Source of the DNA: JAXLYX01 sp046351215
GTDB taxonomy: Bacteria; Myxococcota_A; Polyangia; Polyangiales; Houyiibacteriaceae
NCBI GenBank assembly: GCA_046351215.1
Contig: JAXLYX010000021.1
Location: 39,333 to 103,332, forward strand
Direction: 5' to 3'
Length of the DNA stretch: 64,000 nucleotides
This document shows, piece after piece, positions 24,564 to 33,064 of this stretch. A model generated the notes under the pieces. It had not been told where the DNA came from. It saw only the letters and a program-made list of their open reading frames with translations, and made no database searches. The translations under genes were made by a program, and so were the position numbers. Position 1 is the first letter of the stretch. Each line of letters opens with the position of its first letter.

Positions 24564-25904
24564 ATGCTGGATACCCACGGAATTCCGCCCGCACCGCGGC
24601 GGCTCACGCTGCGCCGGCCGATCGCCCTCGAAGGCGGCTCCGGCCCGCGCGCCAGGCTGCGGGACCTGGGCCATCTGCGCCCGATCCTCGAATACGGCCC
24701 CCTCGAGGCCTACTACGCCTGGGCCCTCGAGGAGGGACGCGACTTCGTGGTCTGGGCGGGCGCGGTCCCCCACCTCGTCGTGATCGAGCCCGAGTCGGTC
24801 CTCCGGCTCTTCGGGCCCGACGACGACTTCGTCCGCAACGCGCATCCGACGCGTCATCTCTTCGGCCGCGGAATCCTGAGGCAAGAAGGCGACGCCTGGG
24901 CCTCGACGAGGCGGCTCTTCACTCCCGCGTTCCGTCCCGACGCGCTCGCGAGCGCCGTACCGGTGGTGCAGCGGCTCGTGGACGAGCTCGTCGCTCGATG
25001 GCTCGAGCTCGGCGAGGTGAGGCCGACGCGCGAGCTCTCGTTCTTGATGCTCCGCGTGCTCGGCGAGGTCGTCTTCGGCTTCCGCTTCGATCCCGCGAAG
25101 CACGGGGGCAAGCCGCTGCACCATGCGCTGGTCACGCTGTCCACCGACTCGGTGATGCGCCACTACCTCCCGAACGAGCTCGTCGCCGCGAAGAACGGCC
25201 GCGACGTCCGGGAGGCGCTCCGATGGCTCGACGCGCTCTGCGACGAGATCCTCGACCGAGGCGACGACGTTCCCCTGCTCCACTCGCTCCGCTCGGCGCT
25301 CGGCAGCGGCGAGATCGATCGTGCGACGGCGATCGACAACCTGCGCTCGTTGCTCATCGCCGGGCACGAGACGAGCGCGACGGCCGTCGCGTGGAGCACC
25401 GCGATGCTCGCGATGCATCCGGAGCTCGCGGAGGAGGTCGCGGCCGAAGCCGACAGGGCCGCGTCGGCGACCACGCTGAACGACGTCGCCGGTCTCGAAG
25501 CCTCGAATCGTTGGGCGAAGGAGACGATGCGTCTCTATCCGCCCGTACCGATCAGCGTGAGCCAGGCGGCACGGGACACCGAGCTCGGCCGCTTCCGCGT
25601 GCCGCGGGGAACGCGCATCGATTTCCTCTCGTACGTGCTCCACCGCCTGCCGTCCCACTGGCCCGATCCGCTGCGCTTCGATCCCTCGCGCTTCCACGCG
25701 AAGCCGGCGAAGGGCACGTACCTCCCCTACCTCCACGGCGGCCATACCTGCCTCGGTCTCCGTCTCGCGGACCTCGAGGTGCCCCTCGTCACGGCGCGGC
25801 TCGCGGGCGCGCTGCGCTTCGAGCTGCCGAAGGGGCCGCCGAAGGCGAACCTGCGGCTCTCCCTCAACCCGGGCGGGCTCGAGGTGCGCGTGCGTCGGCG
25901 CTGA
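24564..25904 (+). CDS. Cytochrome P450
   Basis: 446 residues from ATG 24564. The P450 fold is complete. The I-helix oxygen-binding motif is AGHETSAT (about residue 271), the E-R-R triad starts with the ETMR of WAKETMRLYPPVP (about 318), and the haem loop is YLHGGHTCLG (about 395-404) with the proximal Cys. Length is standard. No N-terminal membrane anchor, so a soluble bacterial class enzyme needing a separate ferredoxin and reductase. The N-terminal part looks more like CYP102/fatty-acid or CYP4-type enzymes, but substrate cannot be assigned. No redox partner is adjacent, and the gene converges on the one at 25919. Confidence 0.95.
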   Translation: MLDTHGIPPAPRRLTLRRPIALEGGSGPRARLRDLGHLRPILEYGPLEAYYAWALEEGRDFVVWAGAVPHLVVIEPESVLRLFGPDDDFVRNAHPTRHLFGRGILRQEGDAWASTRRLFTPAFRPDALASAVPVVQRLVDELVARWLELGEVRPTRELSFLMLRVLGEVVFGFRFDPAKHGGKPLHHALVTLSTDSVMRHYLPNELVAAKNGRDVREALRWLDALCDEILDRGDDVPLLHSLRSALGSGEIDRATAIDNLRSLLIAGHETSATAVAWSTAMLAMHPELAEEVAAEADRAASATTLNDVAGLEASNRWAKETMRLYPPVPISVSQAARDTELGRFRVPRGTRIDFLSYVLHRLPSHWPDPLRFDPSRFHAKPAKGTYLPYLHGGHTCLGLRLADLEVPLVTARLAGALRFELPKGPPKANLRLSLNPGGLEVRVRRR

Positions 25905-25918
25905 GCGGGCTCGTCCCC

Positions 25919-26950
25919 TCAGGATCGCGCGAGGATCGCGAGCGCCTCTTCGGAGCGGTAGAAGCCTTCGAGGTGCCGGCGCACGAAGGGCTCGAGGATT
26001 CCTTCCTCCCGGAACATGGCGAGCACCGGGGGACCGAACCGCAGGGCCTCCCTGCGCATGATCTCGGTCGTGATGCCGAGCTCGTCGAGCAGCTCGCGGA
26101 GCGTGAGCTCGCCGTACTTGTCGAAGAGACCGTCGACGCCGATGTCGATCATCGTGCGGTAGTAGTCGGTCCGCCGGAGCTCGCGCCAGGTCTCGTACGC
26201 GAGCACGAAGAGCTCCTCGACGTCGAGCGAGTCGACCGTGCGGAGCGCGCTCGCGAGGGGCTGCTCCTTGATCTCGTCCCAGGCGCTCCGGAGCACCTCG
26301 CGCGTGCGCTCCTCGTCGAAGCCCTCGAGCAGGATGCGCTCGCCGAGCGCGAGGATCCCCTCGAGGCGGGCGCGCACGTGCTCGTGGATCGCGCGCTCCA
26401 GAGCTTCCTCGAGGTCGACCAGCTTCTCGTGCCCTACGAGGCGATCGACGCGCGCGGCGACCATGCGACCGAGCTCCGACGCCGTCCCCGTCGCCCTCGA
26501 GCGGAGGAACCCGCTCACGCCTTCGACGATCATGTGGGTCACGAGCTCCGCGTAGGCGGGCTGCGTGAAGAGCTCGTGGACGAGCCACTCGCGCAGCCGG
26601 CGGAGCTCGAGGAACTTCTCGGTGAGCTCGTCGAAGGACCGGTCCGAGATCAGGTCCCCGAAGGTCGTCGTCGTCTGGGCCTCGTGCGCATAGATCGTGC
26701 GGGCCACGTCGCCGACGAGCTCGGGGATGGCCCCCGAGGGCTCGAGCTCGATCGCGTAGGCATGGGCCGTCGCCTTGATCATCTCGCGGGACACGGCGTG
26801 CTCGAACGGGATCTTCGAGGCCTCGTCGAGCAAGAGCTCGAGCTCCTGCTCGAGGAACGACGGCAGCTCTCCGCCCTCGAGGCGTCGCAGCACGTACGCC
26901 ACGTGGGCATCGAGAAGGGCCTGCGCTCGATCCTCGGCTGTCTCGGTCAT
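25919..26950 (-). CDS. Conserved hypothetical all-helical protein
   Basis: 343 residues from ATG 26950. Soluble and acidic, predicted to be almost entirely helical: LDAHVAYVLRRLEGGELPSFLEQELELLLDEA near the start, then DRSFDELTEKFLELRRLREWLVHELF and DYYRTMIDIGVDGLFDKYGELTLRELLDELGI near residue 285. No signal peptide, no Cys motif, no recognisable domain. It resembles long uncharacterised proteins seen in several Myxococcota and actinobacteria. It lies opposite the P450 gene. Function unknown. Confidence 0.7.
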   Translation of the reverse strand: MTETAEDRAQALLDAHVAYVLRRLEGGELPSFLEQELELLLDEASKIPFEHAVSREMIKATAHAYAIELEPSGAIPELVGDVARTIYAHEAQTTTTFGDLISDRSFDELTEKFLELRRLREWLVHELFTQPAYAELVTHMIVEGVSGFLRSRATGTASELGRMVAARVDRLVGHEKLVDLEEALERAIHEHVRARLEGILALGERILLEGFDEERTREVLRSAWDEIKEQPLASALRTVDSLDVEELFVLAYETWRELRRTDYYRTMIDIGVDGLFDKYGELTLRELLDELGITTEIMRREALRFGPPVLAMFREEGILEPFVRRHLEGFYRSEEALAILARS

Positions 26951-27158
26951 CCTCGTCCTCCCACGCGTCGCCCGCCCCGCGCGCCGTCACCGCGCCGAGC
27001 GAACGTTCCCTCACGCCCGTAGCCGCCTCCCGACCGGGAGTCCCGGGCTCACGATGGCGTGGACGCGGCGGGCGCGCCACGTGTCGGACACTCCGCCCAG
27101 GCCGCGGGGCGGCCTCCGGGTTCCAGAGGGTGGCCGCGTTCTGCTAGATTCGGGCTCC

Positions 27159-28829
27159 ATGCAGTACCGCCCCACCCTCCTCCTCTTCTCGCTCCTCGTC
27201 GTCCTCTCGACCGGATGCGACGATTCGAGCGGCCACTCGACCACCGACGGCGGAACCGACGCGGGGGGCGACGCGGGCGACTCCGCCGCGCCCGTGCCTG
27301 GCGCCTCGGGAACGCTCACGGTCTCGAATCCGACATCGAGCTCGTTCGACGTCGCCTGGACGGCTGCGACCGACGAGACGAGCGCGCCGGCGCAGCTCGA
27401 GTACCGCGTCTACTACTCGCTCTCGAACAATCTCGATTCGGTCGCGAACGTGCTCGCCAACGGCACCGCGGCAGGCGATTGGCAGGCGGGCATCGACCAC
27501 CTCGCGGTGTCGAGCCTCTCGCTCGAGACGAGCTACCACGTCAACGTCCTCGTGCGGGACGGGGCCGGGAACGTCGCGGTCTACGGCGGTGCGAGCGGGC
27601 TCACGCTCGCCGGCACGTGGCAGGCGCTGGAACCGCTCGGCAACTACACGGGCGGCTCGGCCTACTACTCGAAGCTCAGCGCTGCTTCGACGGGCGCCGT
27701 CGCCGTGCGCTGGGACTACTCGCCGACGTGGGAGGCGCACTACGCCGTCCGCACGGCGGACGCGACGGCGTTCGGCGCGGTGGCCGAGTGGGCCCCCGCG
27801 GGCAACACCACCTCTTCGATCGCGTACGACCCCACGGACCACCTGATGGGCGTGACGATCCATCACGGCACGTCGACCGACGACCTCCTGCTCCAGCGCG
27901 ACCCCGGGACGGGCTCGCTCGTCACGGAGACGGTCGCGACCGGCTTCGCGACCTACGCGATCCATTCCACCCGCTTCTGCGTCGCCTCGAACGGGGATGT
28001 GATGGTCGTGTGGATGGAGGGGCTCGGGACGGCCTCGAGCGCGGTGCGCGCCCGCGTGCGTTCGGGCGGGACCTGGGGCTCGGTGTTCGACGCGACGGCC
28101 TCGGACGGGCTCGACATCAACACGCTCGAGGTCGCCTGCGATCCGGGCGGCGACCACGTCGTCCTCTGGGGACAGGCCGGCACGGCCAACACGCTGCAGG
28201 CCCGGCGCTACGACGCGTCCGCCACGGCCTGGGCCGGCCCCTCGGCCTCGCTCGGCACGGCGTCGTACCAATACCGCGTCGAGACGGCCCGCACGACGGC
28301 CGGCCGCATCGTGGTCATGTGGACGGAATTCGATTCGGCCACCTCCACGTCGTACGTGCTCGCGCGGACGCTCGAGGGAGCCGCGTGGTCCGCGACGTCG
28401 AGCACGCTCGCGTCGAGCGACACCCTGAGCTTCAACACGATCGCCCTCGCCGCCGCGGGCACGGACGCGCATGCCGTGTGGTTCGCGGGCCCGCAGCTCG
28501 TGGCGAGCCGTCTCGCCGGCTCGGGCGCGACGTGGTCGACCGCCTCGCCGGTCTACACCGCCTCGAGCCCCCAGGAGCTCGCGCTCACGGGCGACGCAGC
28601 CGGGGACGCGCTGATCGTGACGGTCGACAGCACCGGCATCCTCGCGCGCCGCTACACGCTCGCGAGCGGGACGTGGTCCTCGGGCACGGAGCTCCTTCCG
28701 GCCGGCTCCAGCATCGGCTACGGCTCCCTCGCCGCCGTTCTCGACGCACGCCGCCGGGCCACCGTCGTCTGGACCACGTGGAACGCGACCGACAGCCGGT
28801 TCTCCGCGACGTCGAGAACCTACCGCTGA
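27159..28829 (+). CDS. FN3-domain lipoprotein with beta-propeller repeats
   Basis: 556 residues from ATG 27159. The signal peptide ends LLVVLSTGC (lipobox), then a Asp/Gly-rich linker. Residues about 50-145 form a fibronectin type III-like domain (SGTLTVSNPTSSSFDVAWTAATDETSAPAQLEYRVYYS). The remainder is a run of repeats of the form AVRWDYSPTWEAHYAVR, SVFDATASDGLDINTLEVACD, and ATVVWTTWNATDSRF, a sialidase/BNR- or WD-like propeller. Likely a surface or periplasmic binding protein. The TAGATT -10-like sequence 13 bases before the start suggests a short leader. Confidence 0.8.
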   Translation: MQYRPTLLLFSLLVVLSTGCDDSSGHSTTDGGTDAGGDAGDSAAPVPGASGTLTVSNPTSSSFDVAWTAATDETSAPAQLEYRVYYSLSNNLDSVANVLANGTAAGDWQAGIDHLAVSSLSLETSYHVNVLVRDGAGNVAVYGGASGLTLAGTWQALEPLGNYTGGSAYYSKLSAASTGAVAVRWDYSPTWEAHYAVRTADATAFGAVAEWAPAGNTTSSIAYDPTDHLMGVTIHHGTSTDDLLLQRDPGTGSLVTETVATGFATYAIHSTRFCVASNGDVMVVWMEGLGTASSAVRARVRSGGTWGSVFDATASDGLDINTLEVACDPGGDHVVLWGQAGTANTLQARRYDASATAWAGPSASLGTASYQYRVETARTTAGRIVVMWTEFDSATSTSYVLARTLEGAAWSATSSTLASSDTLSFNTIALAAAGTDAHAVWFAGPQLVASRLAGSGATWSTASPVYTASSPQELALTGDAAGDALIVTVDSTGILARRYTLASGTWSSGTELLPAGSSIGYGSLAAVLDARRRATVVWTTWNATDSRFSATSRTYR

Positions 28830-30304
28830 GGTCCATCCTGCCCGATCGGCTCGCGATCGCGGGATGGGCCGCGGCGCTCCTGCTCTTCGGCGGCGTGCTC
28901 TTCACGCAGTCGGGCTGGCAGCAGGACGATCCGTACCATCTCGCGCTCGTCGAGCTGATGCTCCGCGGCGAGGTGCCGGCCGCGCTCCCATGGGCGAAGC
29001 ACACGGTCCTCGCGACCCGCTTCTCCGATCTCCATTTCGGCTTCCACGTCACGCTCGCCCCCCTCGTGGCGCTCCTCGGGGCCGACGCAGGGGGACGCGC
29101 CGGGACGGTCGTCGGCATGGCGGCGCTGCTGCTCGTCGTGGTCCGGAGCGCGGGTCGCGCCTCGCCCCTCCGCGCGGTGCTGCCCGCGCTGCTCGTCGCC
29201 TCGAGCGGAGTCTTCCTCCTGCGCGCGATGGGGATGCGCCCGCTCGCATGGGGCGCGGCCGCGATCCTGGCGACCCTCCCGCTCGCGCTCGGCGGACGGC
29301 ACCGCCTGCTCGCCCTCGTCGGAGCGCTCTTCGCGTTCGGATACGCGGCGTTCCCGCTGCTCGCGCTGCCGCTCGCCGCGCACTGCGTCGCGCACGCCGT
29401 GACGCGTCGTTCCATCCCCTGGAAGCCCACGGCCAGCGTGCTCGCGGGCGTCGCCGTGGGGCTCCTCCTCCATCCGCATCCGCTCGAGCACCTCGACGTC
29501 CTCGCGGTGCAGCTCTTCGACGTCAGCCTCGATCGCTCGGGCCTCAACCTCGAGTACGAGCCTCCGGGCCTCGCCGCGATCCTGCGCGAGGAGTGGCTCG
29601 TCCTCGCCCTCCTCTCCGTGGCCGGGGCGTACGCGGCGCGCGCGTGGCGGAGCGTGCCCGGAGCGCGCGAGGAGCTCCTCGCGTACGCGCTCCTCGCGGC
29701 CCTCGCCTTCCTCCTGCTGCTGCGGAACACGCGGGGCGTCGACACGTTCGTGCCCGCGGTCCTCGCGCTCCTCGCCGTGGCGTCGCGCCTCGCCCCCCGC
29801 GAGTTTCCCCCCGGACGTGGCCCGATCGCGCTCGCCGCCGTCGTCGCGATCGGAGGCGGGCTCTTCCACCTCCGCGAGGCCTGGTCGACGAGCCGCTCGT
29901 TCGAGGCGATCGACGCTCGCGCCGCGGCCACCTGGCTCGAGCGCAACAGCCGTCCCGGCGACGAGGTCTTCCTCCCGGACTACGGCGCGTTCCCGAGGCT
30001 CTTCTACTCGGACCGTCGCAACGTCTACACGCTCGGCCTCGATCCGGCCTTCCTGCGCGCCCTCGATCCCGAGCTGTACCGTCGCTACCTCGAGGCGGTG
30101 CGCCTCGAACGCGATCCCTACCCTCTCGTCGCCCGCACCCTCGGGGCCCGCTACGTCTACGTCGAGAACACGACGAACGGCCGTCCGTTCCACGCGTACC
30201 TCGTCGCGCGCCGCGACCGCTACCGTCCGGTGTACCAGGACGCGTTCGCGAGCGTCTTCGAGGTGCGCCCACCGATGCCGTCCTCCGGCTCGCCTGCGCG
30301 ATGA
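28778..30304 (+). CDS. Polytopic membrane protein, GT-C glycosyltransferase-like
   Basis: 508 residues if the GTG at 28778 is used; this overlaps the previous gene by 52 bp. No ATG occurs for the first 60 codons, so CTG 28838 or another start is possible. About nine hydrophobic segments fill residues 20-370 (AIAGWAAALLLFGGVLF, PLRAVLPALLVASSGVFLL, RLLALVGALFAFGYAAF, and so on), with WQQDDPYHLALVELML near the start, where GT-C enzymes have their catalytic acidic loop. The C-terminal 130 residues are soluble (RAAATWLERNSRPGDEVFLPDYGAFPRLFYSDRRNVYTLGLDPAFL). That order fits dolichyl-phosphate-sugar-type mannosyltransferases. Family assignment is moderate. Confidence 0.7.
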   Translation: MERDRQPVLRDVENLPLRSILPDRLAIAGWAAALLLFGGVLFTQSGWQQDDPYHLALVELMLRGEVPAALPWAKHTVLATRFSDLHFGFHVTLAPLVALLGADAGGRAGTVVGMAALLLVVVRSAGRASPLRAVLPALLVASSGVFLLRAMGMRPLAWGAAAILATLPLALGGRHRLLALVGALFAFGYAAFPLLALPLAAHCVAHAVTRRSIPWKPTASVLAGVAVGLLLHPHPLEHLDVLAVQLFDVSLDRSGLNLEYEPPGLAAILREEWLVLALLSVAGAYAARAWRSVPGAREELLAYALLAALAFLLLLRNTRGVDTFVPAVLALLAVASRLAPREFPPGRGPIALAAVVAIGGGLFHLREAWSTSRSFEAIDARAAATWLERNSRPGDEVFLPDYGAFPRLFYSDRRNVYTLGLDPAFLRALDPELYRRYLEAVRLERDPYPLVARTLGARYVYVENTTNGRPFHAYLVARRDRYRPVYQDAFASVFEVRPPMPSSGSPAR

Positions 30305-30367
30305 CCCTCGTGGCCGAGTCGGCCTCGATCACGGCGAGACACGCTCCACGGACGGGCGAGCTCCGAC

Positions 30368-30397
30368 TTGCCGTTCCCGGCATCGGCCGAGTATGAC
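30368..30397 (+). promoter_or_regulatory. Putative promoter giving a leaderless Imm44-like message
   Basis: TTGCCG at 30368, an 18-bp spacer and TATGAC at 30392. Transcription would begin close to the ATG at 30405, so the message may be leaderless. An earlier in-frame ATG (30393) lies inside the -10. Confidence 0.4.
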
Positions 30398-30404
30398 GCG
30401 AACG

Positions 30405-30791
30405 ATGGAACTCTGGATGTCAGCCGAGATCGACGCCGACGTGGACGAGAAGTTCAGCGTGGCTCGGAAGCTCGTCGAGAAGAAGATGAACGCGCTCCTG
30501 GCCGAGCACACCTTCACGAGCCCGTGGAAGTCCTGGGACTTCATCCACATGATCCTGAGCGACGCGGACATGTACAAAGAGGTCGCCCGGAGGAGCAAGA
30601 AGGACATGTCCCTCGAGTTCCGCCTGCGCACCGATCACTCCACGTTCCTCGCGGCCAGCCCGAAGCAGGCCATCGGCCTCCTCCTCGACGCCTTGGGCCG
30701 CTCGGTCGACAAGATGGCCAAGATGGACGTCACCGAGGAAGACCGGAAGGCGCTTCGCTCGGCGCTGGAGAGGGCCGCCCGGGAGCTCTGA
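30405..30791 (+). CDS. Imm44-like polymorphic-toxin immunity protein, orphan
   Basis: 128 residues from ATG 30405 (132 if ATG 30393 is used; I prefer 30405, because 30393 overlaps the predicted -10 and the family starts MELW). The N-terminus MELWMSAEIDADVDEKFSVARKLVEKKMNALL, the TSPWKSWDFIHMIL block and KKDMSLEFRLRTDHSTFLAASPKQAIGLLLDALGRSVDKMAKM follow the order of immunity protein 44 (PF15571). Imm44 proteins protect against toxins delivered by contact systems. No toxin is adjacent; the neighbours are a glycosyltransferase-like protein and a broken TPR gene. The family call is from pattern memory and not from an alignment. Confidence 0.65.
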   Translation: MELWMSAEIDADVDEKFSVARKLVEKKMNALLAEHTFTSPWKSWDFIHMILSDADMYKEVARRSKKDMSLEFRLRTDHSTFLAASPKQAIGLLLDALGRSVDKMAKMDVTEEDRKALRSALERAAREL

Positions 30792-30948
30792 GGAGCGTTG
30801 TATCCCGAGGTCCATCGGCCTCGATCGCCAGACGTTCGGGGGCCTCGGTTGCAGCCGGCCTGGCCCGTCCGGCATACTCGCGCGGCCGCGCGGGAATGGA
30901 CGGTCGCAAGAGACGTTCGCCCGCGCCCGTCGAGGAGCCGCCCGCCTC

Positions 30949-31647
30949 ATGAACGCCCGCATCGCCTTCGTCATCGTCGCACTCACGTTCGTCCTCTCGC
31001 CCACTCGGGCCTGGGCTCAAGACGTCGACGAGAGCGAGGCGCGTGCCCTCTTCGATGCCGGGACGGTCGCGTACGACGCGGGTCGGTACGAGTCGGCGCT
31101 GTCGCGGTTCTAGGAGGCGTACGAGCTCACGCACCGCTCCCTGATCCTCTGGAACATCGCGCTCGCGGCCGATCGCGCGCGGCGCGACGAGCTCGCGCTC
31201 ACGACGTACCGCCGCTTCCTCGACGAGGTGCCGGACTCTCCCCAGGTGCACGACATCCGCGTGCGCGCGCTCGCCCGCATCGACGTCCTCGAGCAGACCG
31301 TCGCCCAGCAGCAGGCGGCCGAGGAGCAGTCCCGCCAGGCCGAGCTCGAGCGCCAACGCGCGGAGGCGGAGGCTGCCCAGGCGGCGATCGAGCGCGAGCG
31401 CGCCGAGCAGGCCGAGGTCGAGGCCCAGCGCGCGCGTGCCGAGGCCGACCGAGCGCGCGCCGATGCGGATCGTGCGCATCGGAGCTCGCGCCTCGTGAAC
31501 AAGTGGTGGTTCTGGACGCTCATCGGCGTCGGAGTCGCCGGCGCCGTGGCGATCCCCGTCGCGGTCGCCAGCACGCATACGACCACGTCGAGCTTCCCCT
31601 CGACGGATCACGGCAACGTGGTCTTCGCGCTCACGAGCCGGTACTGA
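30949..31647 (+). pseudogene. TPR protein interrupted by an in-frame TAG stop
   Basis: A 233-codon frame starts at ATG 30949 with a good signal peptide ending AWAQD and a TPR helix pair (ARALFDAGTVAYDAGRYESALSRF). Codon 55 (31111-31113) is TAG, exactly where the family has Gln or Glu. Downstream the frame stays open to 31647 and is plainly coding: EAYELTHRSLILWNIALAADRARRDELALTTYRRF, a Glu/Arg coiled coil of about 50 residues, then a transmembrane segment and 30 residues. One base change (TAG from CAG or GAG) explains all. Either a recent null allele, stop readthrough, or a sequencing error. Confidence 0.85.
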
Positions 31648-31666
31648 GACCGCCCTTCATTCCCCC

Positions 31667-33040
31667 ATGCGAACGTCTCTCCTCCTCCTCGCTTCCCTCC
31701 TCCTGCTCGCTTCTTGCTCCAAGTCGGTCGAGTCCACGGGCGCCGTGGTGCGGATCGACGCCGAGGCCTCGATCGCGCAGGACGCCCACTCGCTCGTCGT
31801 GCGGGTCTACGGCTCCGACGGTGTCTCCGCGAATGGCGGCGACGTGCTGCGCGACGAGCGCACGATCCAGCTCGGTTCGAGCTACTCGTTGCCGTACACC
31901 GTGGGCGTCCAGCCGCTCGGCGGCGACGTGACCCGCCTCTACCGGATCGAGGTGGAAGCGCGCGACGCGGGCGGAGGCCTCATCGCGACGGCGAAGGCGA
32001 TCAGCGGCTACATGAGCCATCGCGTGCTCGTGCTCGATCTCGTGTTCACCGAAGCCTGTCGTGGCGTCGTCTGCAGCGATGCGGGTCTCACCTGCCGAGC
32101 GCACGTCTGCGTCGACGCTTCGGTGGATCCTGCCACGCTCCCGACCTACGGCGCGGACGCAGGCACGTGCGGAGGCGGCTACTACGCGCTCGACGGGGGG
32201 GCCTGTGTCGACGTCGACGAGTGCGCGACCGCGAACGGAGGCTGCGATCCGCTGACGACCTGCACGAACACGGCCGGCGGTCGGACCTGCGGCGCGTGTC
32301 CTTCCGGGTACACCGGCGACGGGGCGACCGGATGCGTCGACGTCGACGAGTGCGCGACCGCGAACGGAGGCTGCGATCCGCTGACGACCTGCACGAACAC
32401 GGCCGGCAGCCGTACCTGCAGCGCGTGTCCTGGTGGCACGGTCGGCACGGGCGAGACGGGCTGCTTCGAGCCCACGTCGTGCAAGGCCCATCTCGACCTG
32501 GGGCACACCACGAGCGGCACGTACACGATCGATCCCGACGGATCGGGCCCCCTGGCTCCGTTCACGGTGTACTGCGATCAGACCAACGGCGGCGGAGGAT
32601 GGACGCTGATCCGGAGCTCGATCTCGGGTGGAACGAACGCGAGCGTCGAAGGCCTCCCGACGCCGGCGACGAATCTCCATCTCTCGCCGGCGCGTATGAT
32701 CGCCCTCGCAGCGCTCTCGCATCAGGTGCACATCCGTACGTCCGGCAACGCGTCCGACTCGATCACCAGCCTGGTCGACTCGCAGCCCATCCTGGGGATG
32801 CGGGCCGGCAAGCAGATGTACGACGCCAACGTCACGGGCTGCGACTACTACCCGATCGCCGACTGGACGGGCTCGTCGACGCGCCTCCAGTACATGCGCT
32901 ACTCGTGCTGCCCGCTGGTGGGAGCCTACCCCGACGGTGTCTTCCACTCCTGCAACTTCTCTGGCGGCCTGACCTGGATCGGAACCTCCAACGGCTGGAC
33001 CTTCGGCGGGAACGATCAGCTCGAGCTCTATTTCCGCTGA
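31667..33040 (+). CDS. Lipoprotein with two EGF-like domains and a fibrinogen-like C-terminal domain
   Basis: 457 residues from ATG 31667. The signal peptide ends LLLASC. About 110 residues of soluble domain follow. Two calcium-binding-type EGF modules begin VDVDECATANGGCDPLTTCTNTAGG and are encoded by a 72-bp segment that is identical in both (32207 and 32336). The last 190 residues resemble a fibrinogen C domain: GTYTIDPDGSGPLAPFTVYCDQTNGGGGWTLI, then Cys-rich loops and GGNDQLELYFR. Such domains are typical of eukaryotic extracellular proteins and are found in some myxobacteria. Likely a surface adhesion or sugar-binding protein; it follows the broken TPR gene by 20 bp. Confidence 0.85.
   Translation: MRTSLLLLASLLLLASCSKSVESTGAVVRIDAEASIAQDAHSLVVRVYGSDGVSANGGDVLRDERTIQLGSSYSLPYTVGVQPLGGDVTRLYRIEVEARDAGGGLIATAKAISGYMSHRVLVLDLVFTEACRGVVCSDAGLTCRAHVCVDASVDPATLPTYGADAGTCGGGYYALDGGACVDVDECATANGGCDPLTTCTNTAGGRTCGACPSGYTGDGATGCVDVDECATANGGCDPLTTCTNTAGSRTCSACPGGTVGTGETGCFEPTSCKAHLDLGHTTSGTYTIDPDGSGPLAPFTVYCDQTNGGGGWTLIRSSISGGTNASVEGLPTPATNLHLSPARMIALAALSHQVHIRTSGNASDSITSLVDSQPILGMRAGKQMYDANVTGCDYYPIADWTGSSTRLQYMRYSCCPLVGAYPDGVFHSCNFSGGLTWIGTSNGWTFGGNDQLELYFR
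32207..32278 (+). repeat. 72-bp direct repeat, copy 1 (EGF module)
   Basis: This stretch is identical to the one at 32336-32407, at a 129-bp period (43 codons). It encodes VDVDECATANGGCDPLTTCTNTAG in each EGF module. Identity at synonymous sites points to a recent duplication or gene conversion. Confidence 0.9.
32336..32407 (+). repeat. 72-bp direct repeat, copy 2 (EGF module)
   Basis: Second copy of the repeat at 32207, identical over the whole 72 bp, followed by sequence that has diverged (GGR versus GSR after the conserved Gly). Confidence 0.9.
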
Positions 33041-33064
33041 CGTACGAAGGCCCAGTGCTCGGCG

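Noticed and set aside
24159..27080. Open frame of about 970 codons antisense to the P450 gene
   Set aside because: Composition is Arg-rich without domain motifs, and the plus-strand P450 has all catalytic signatures; chance frame.
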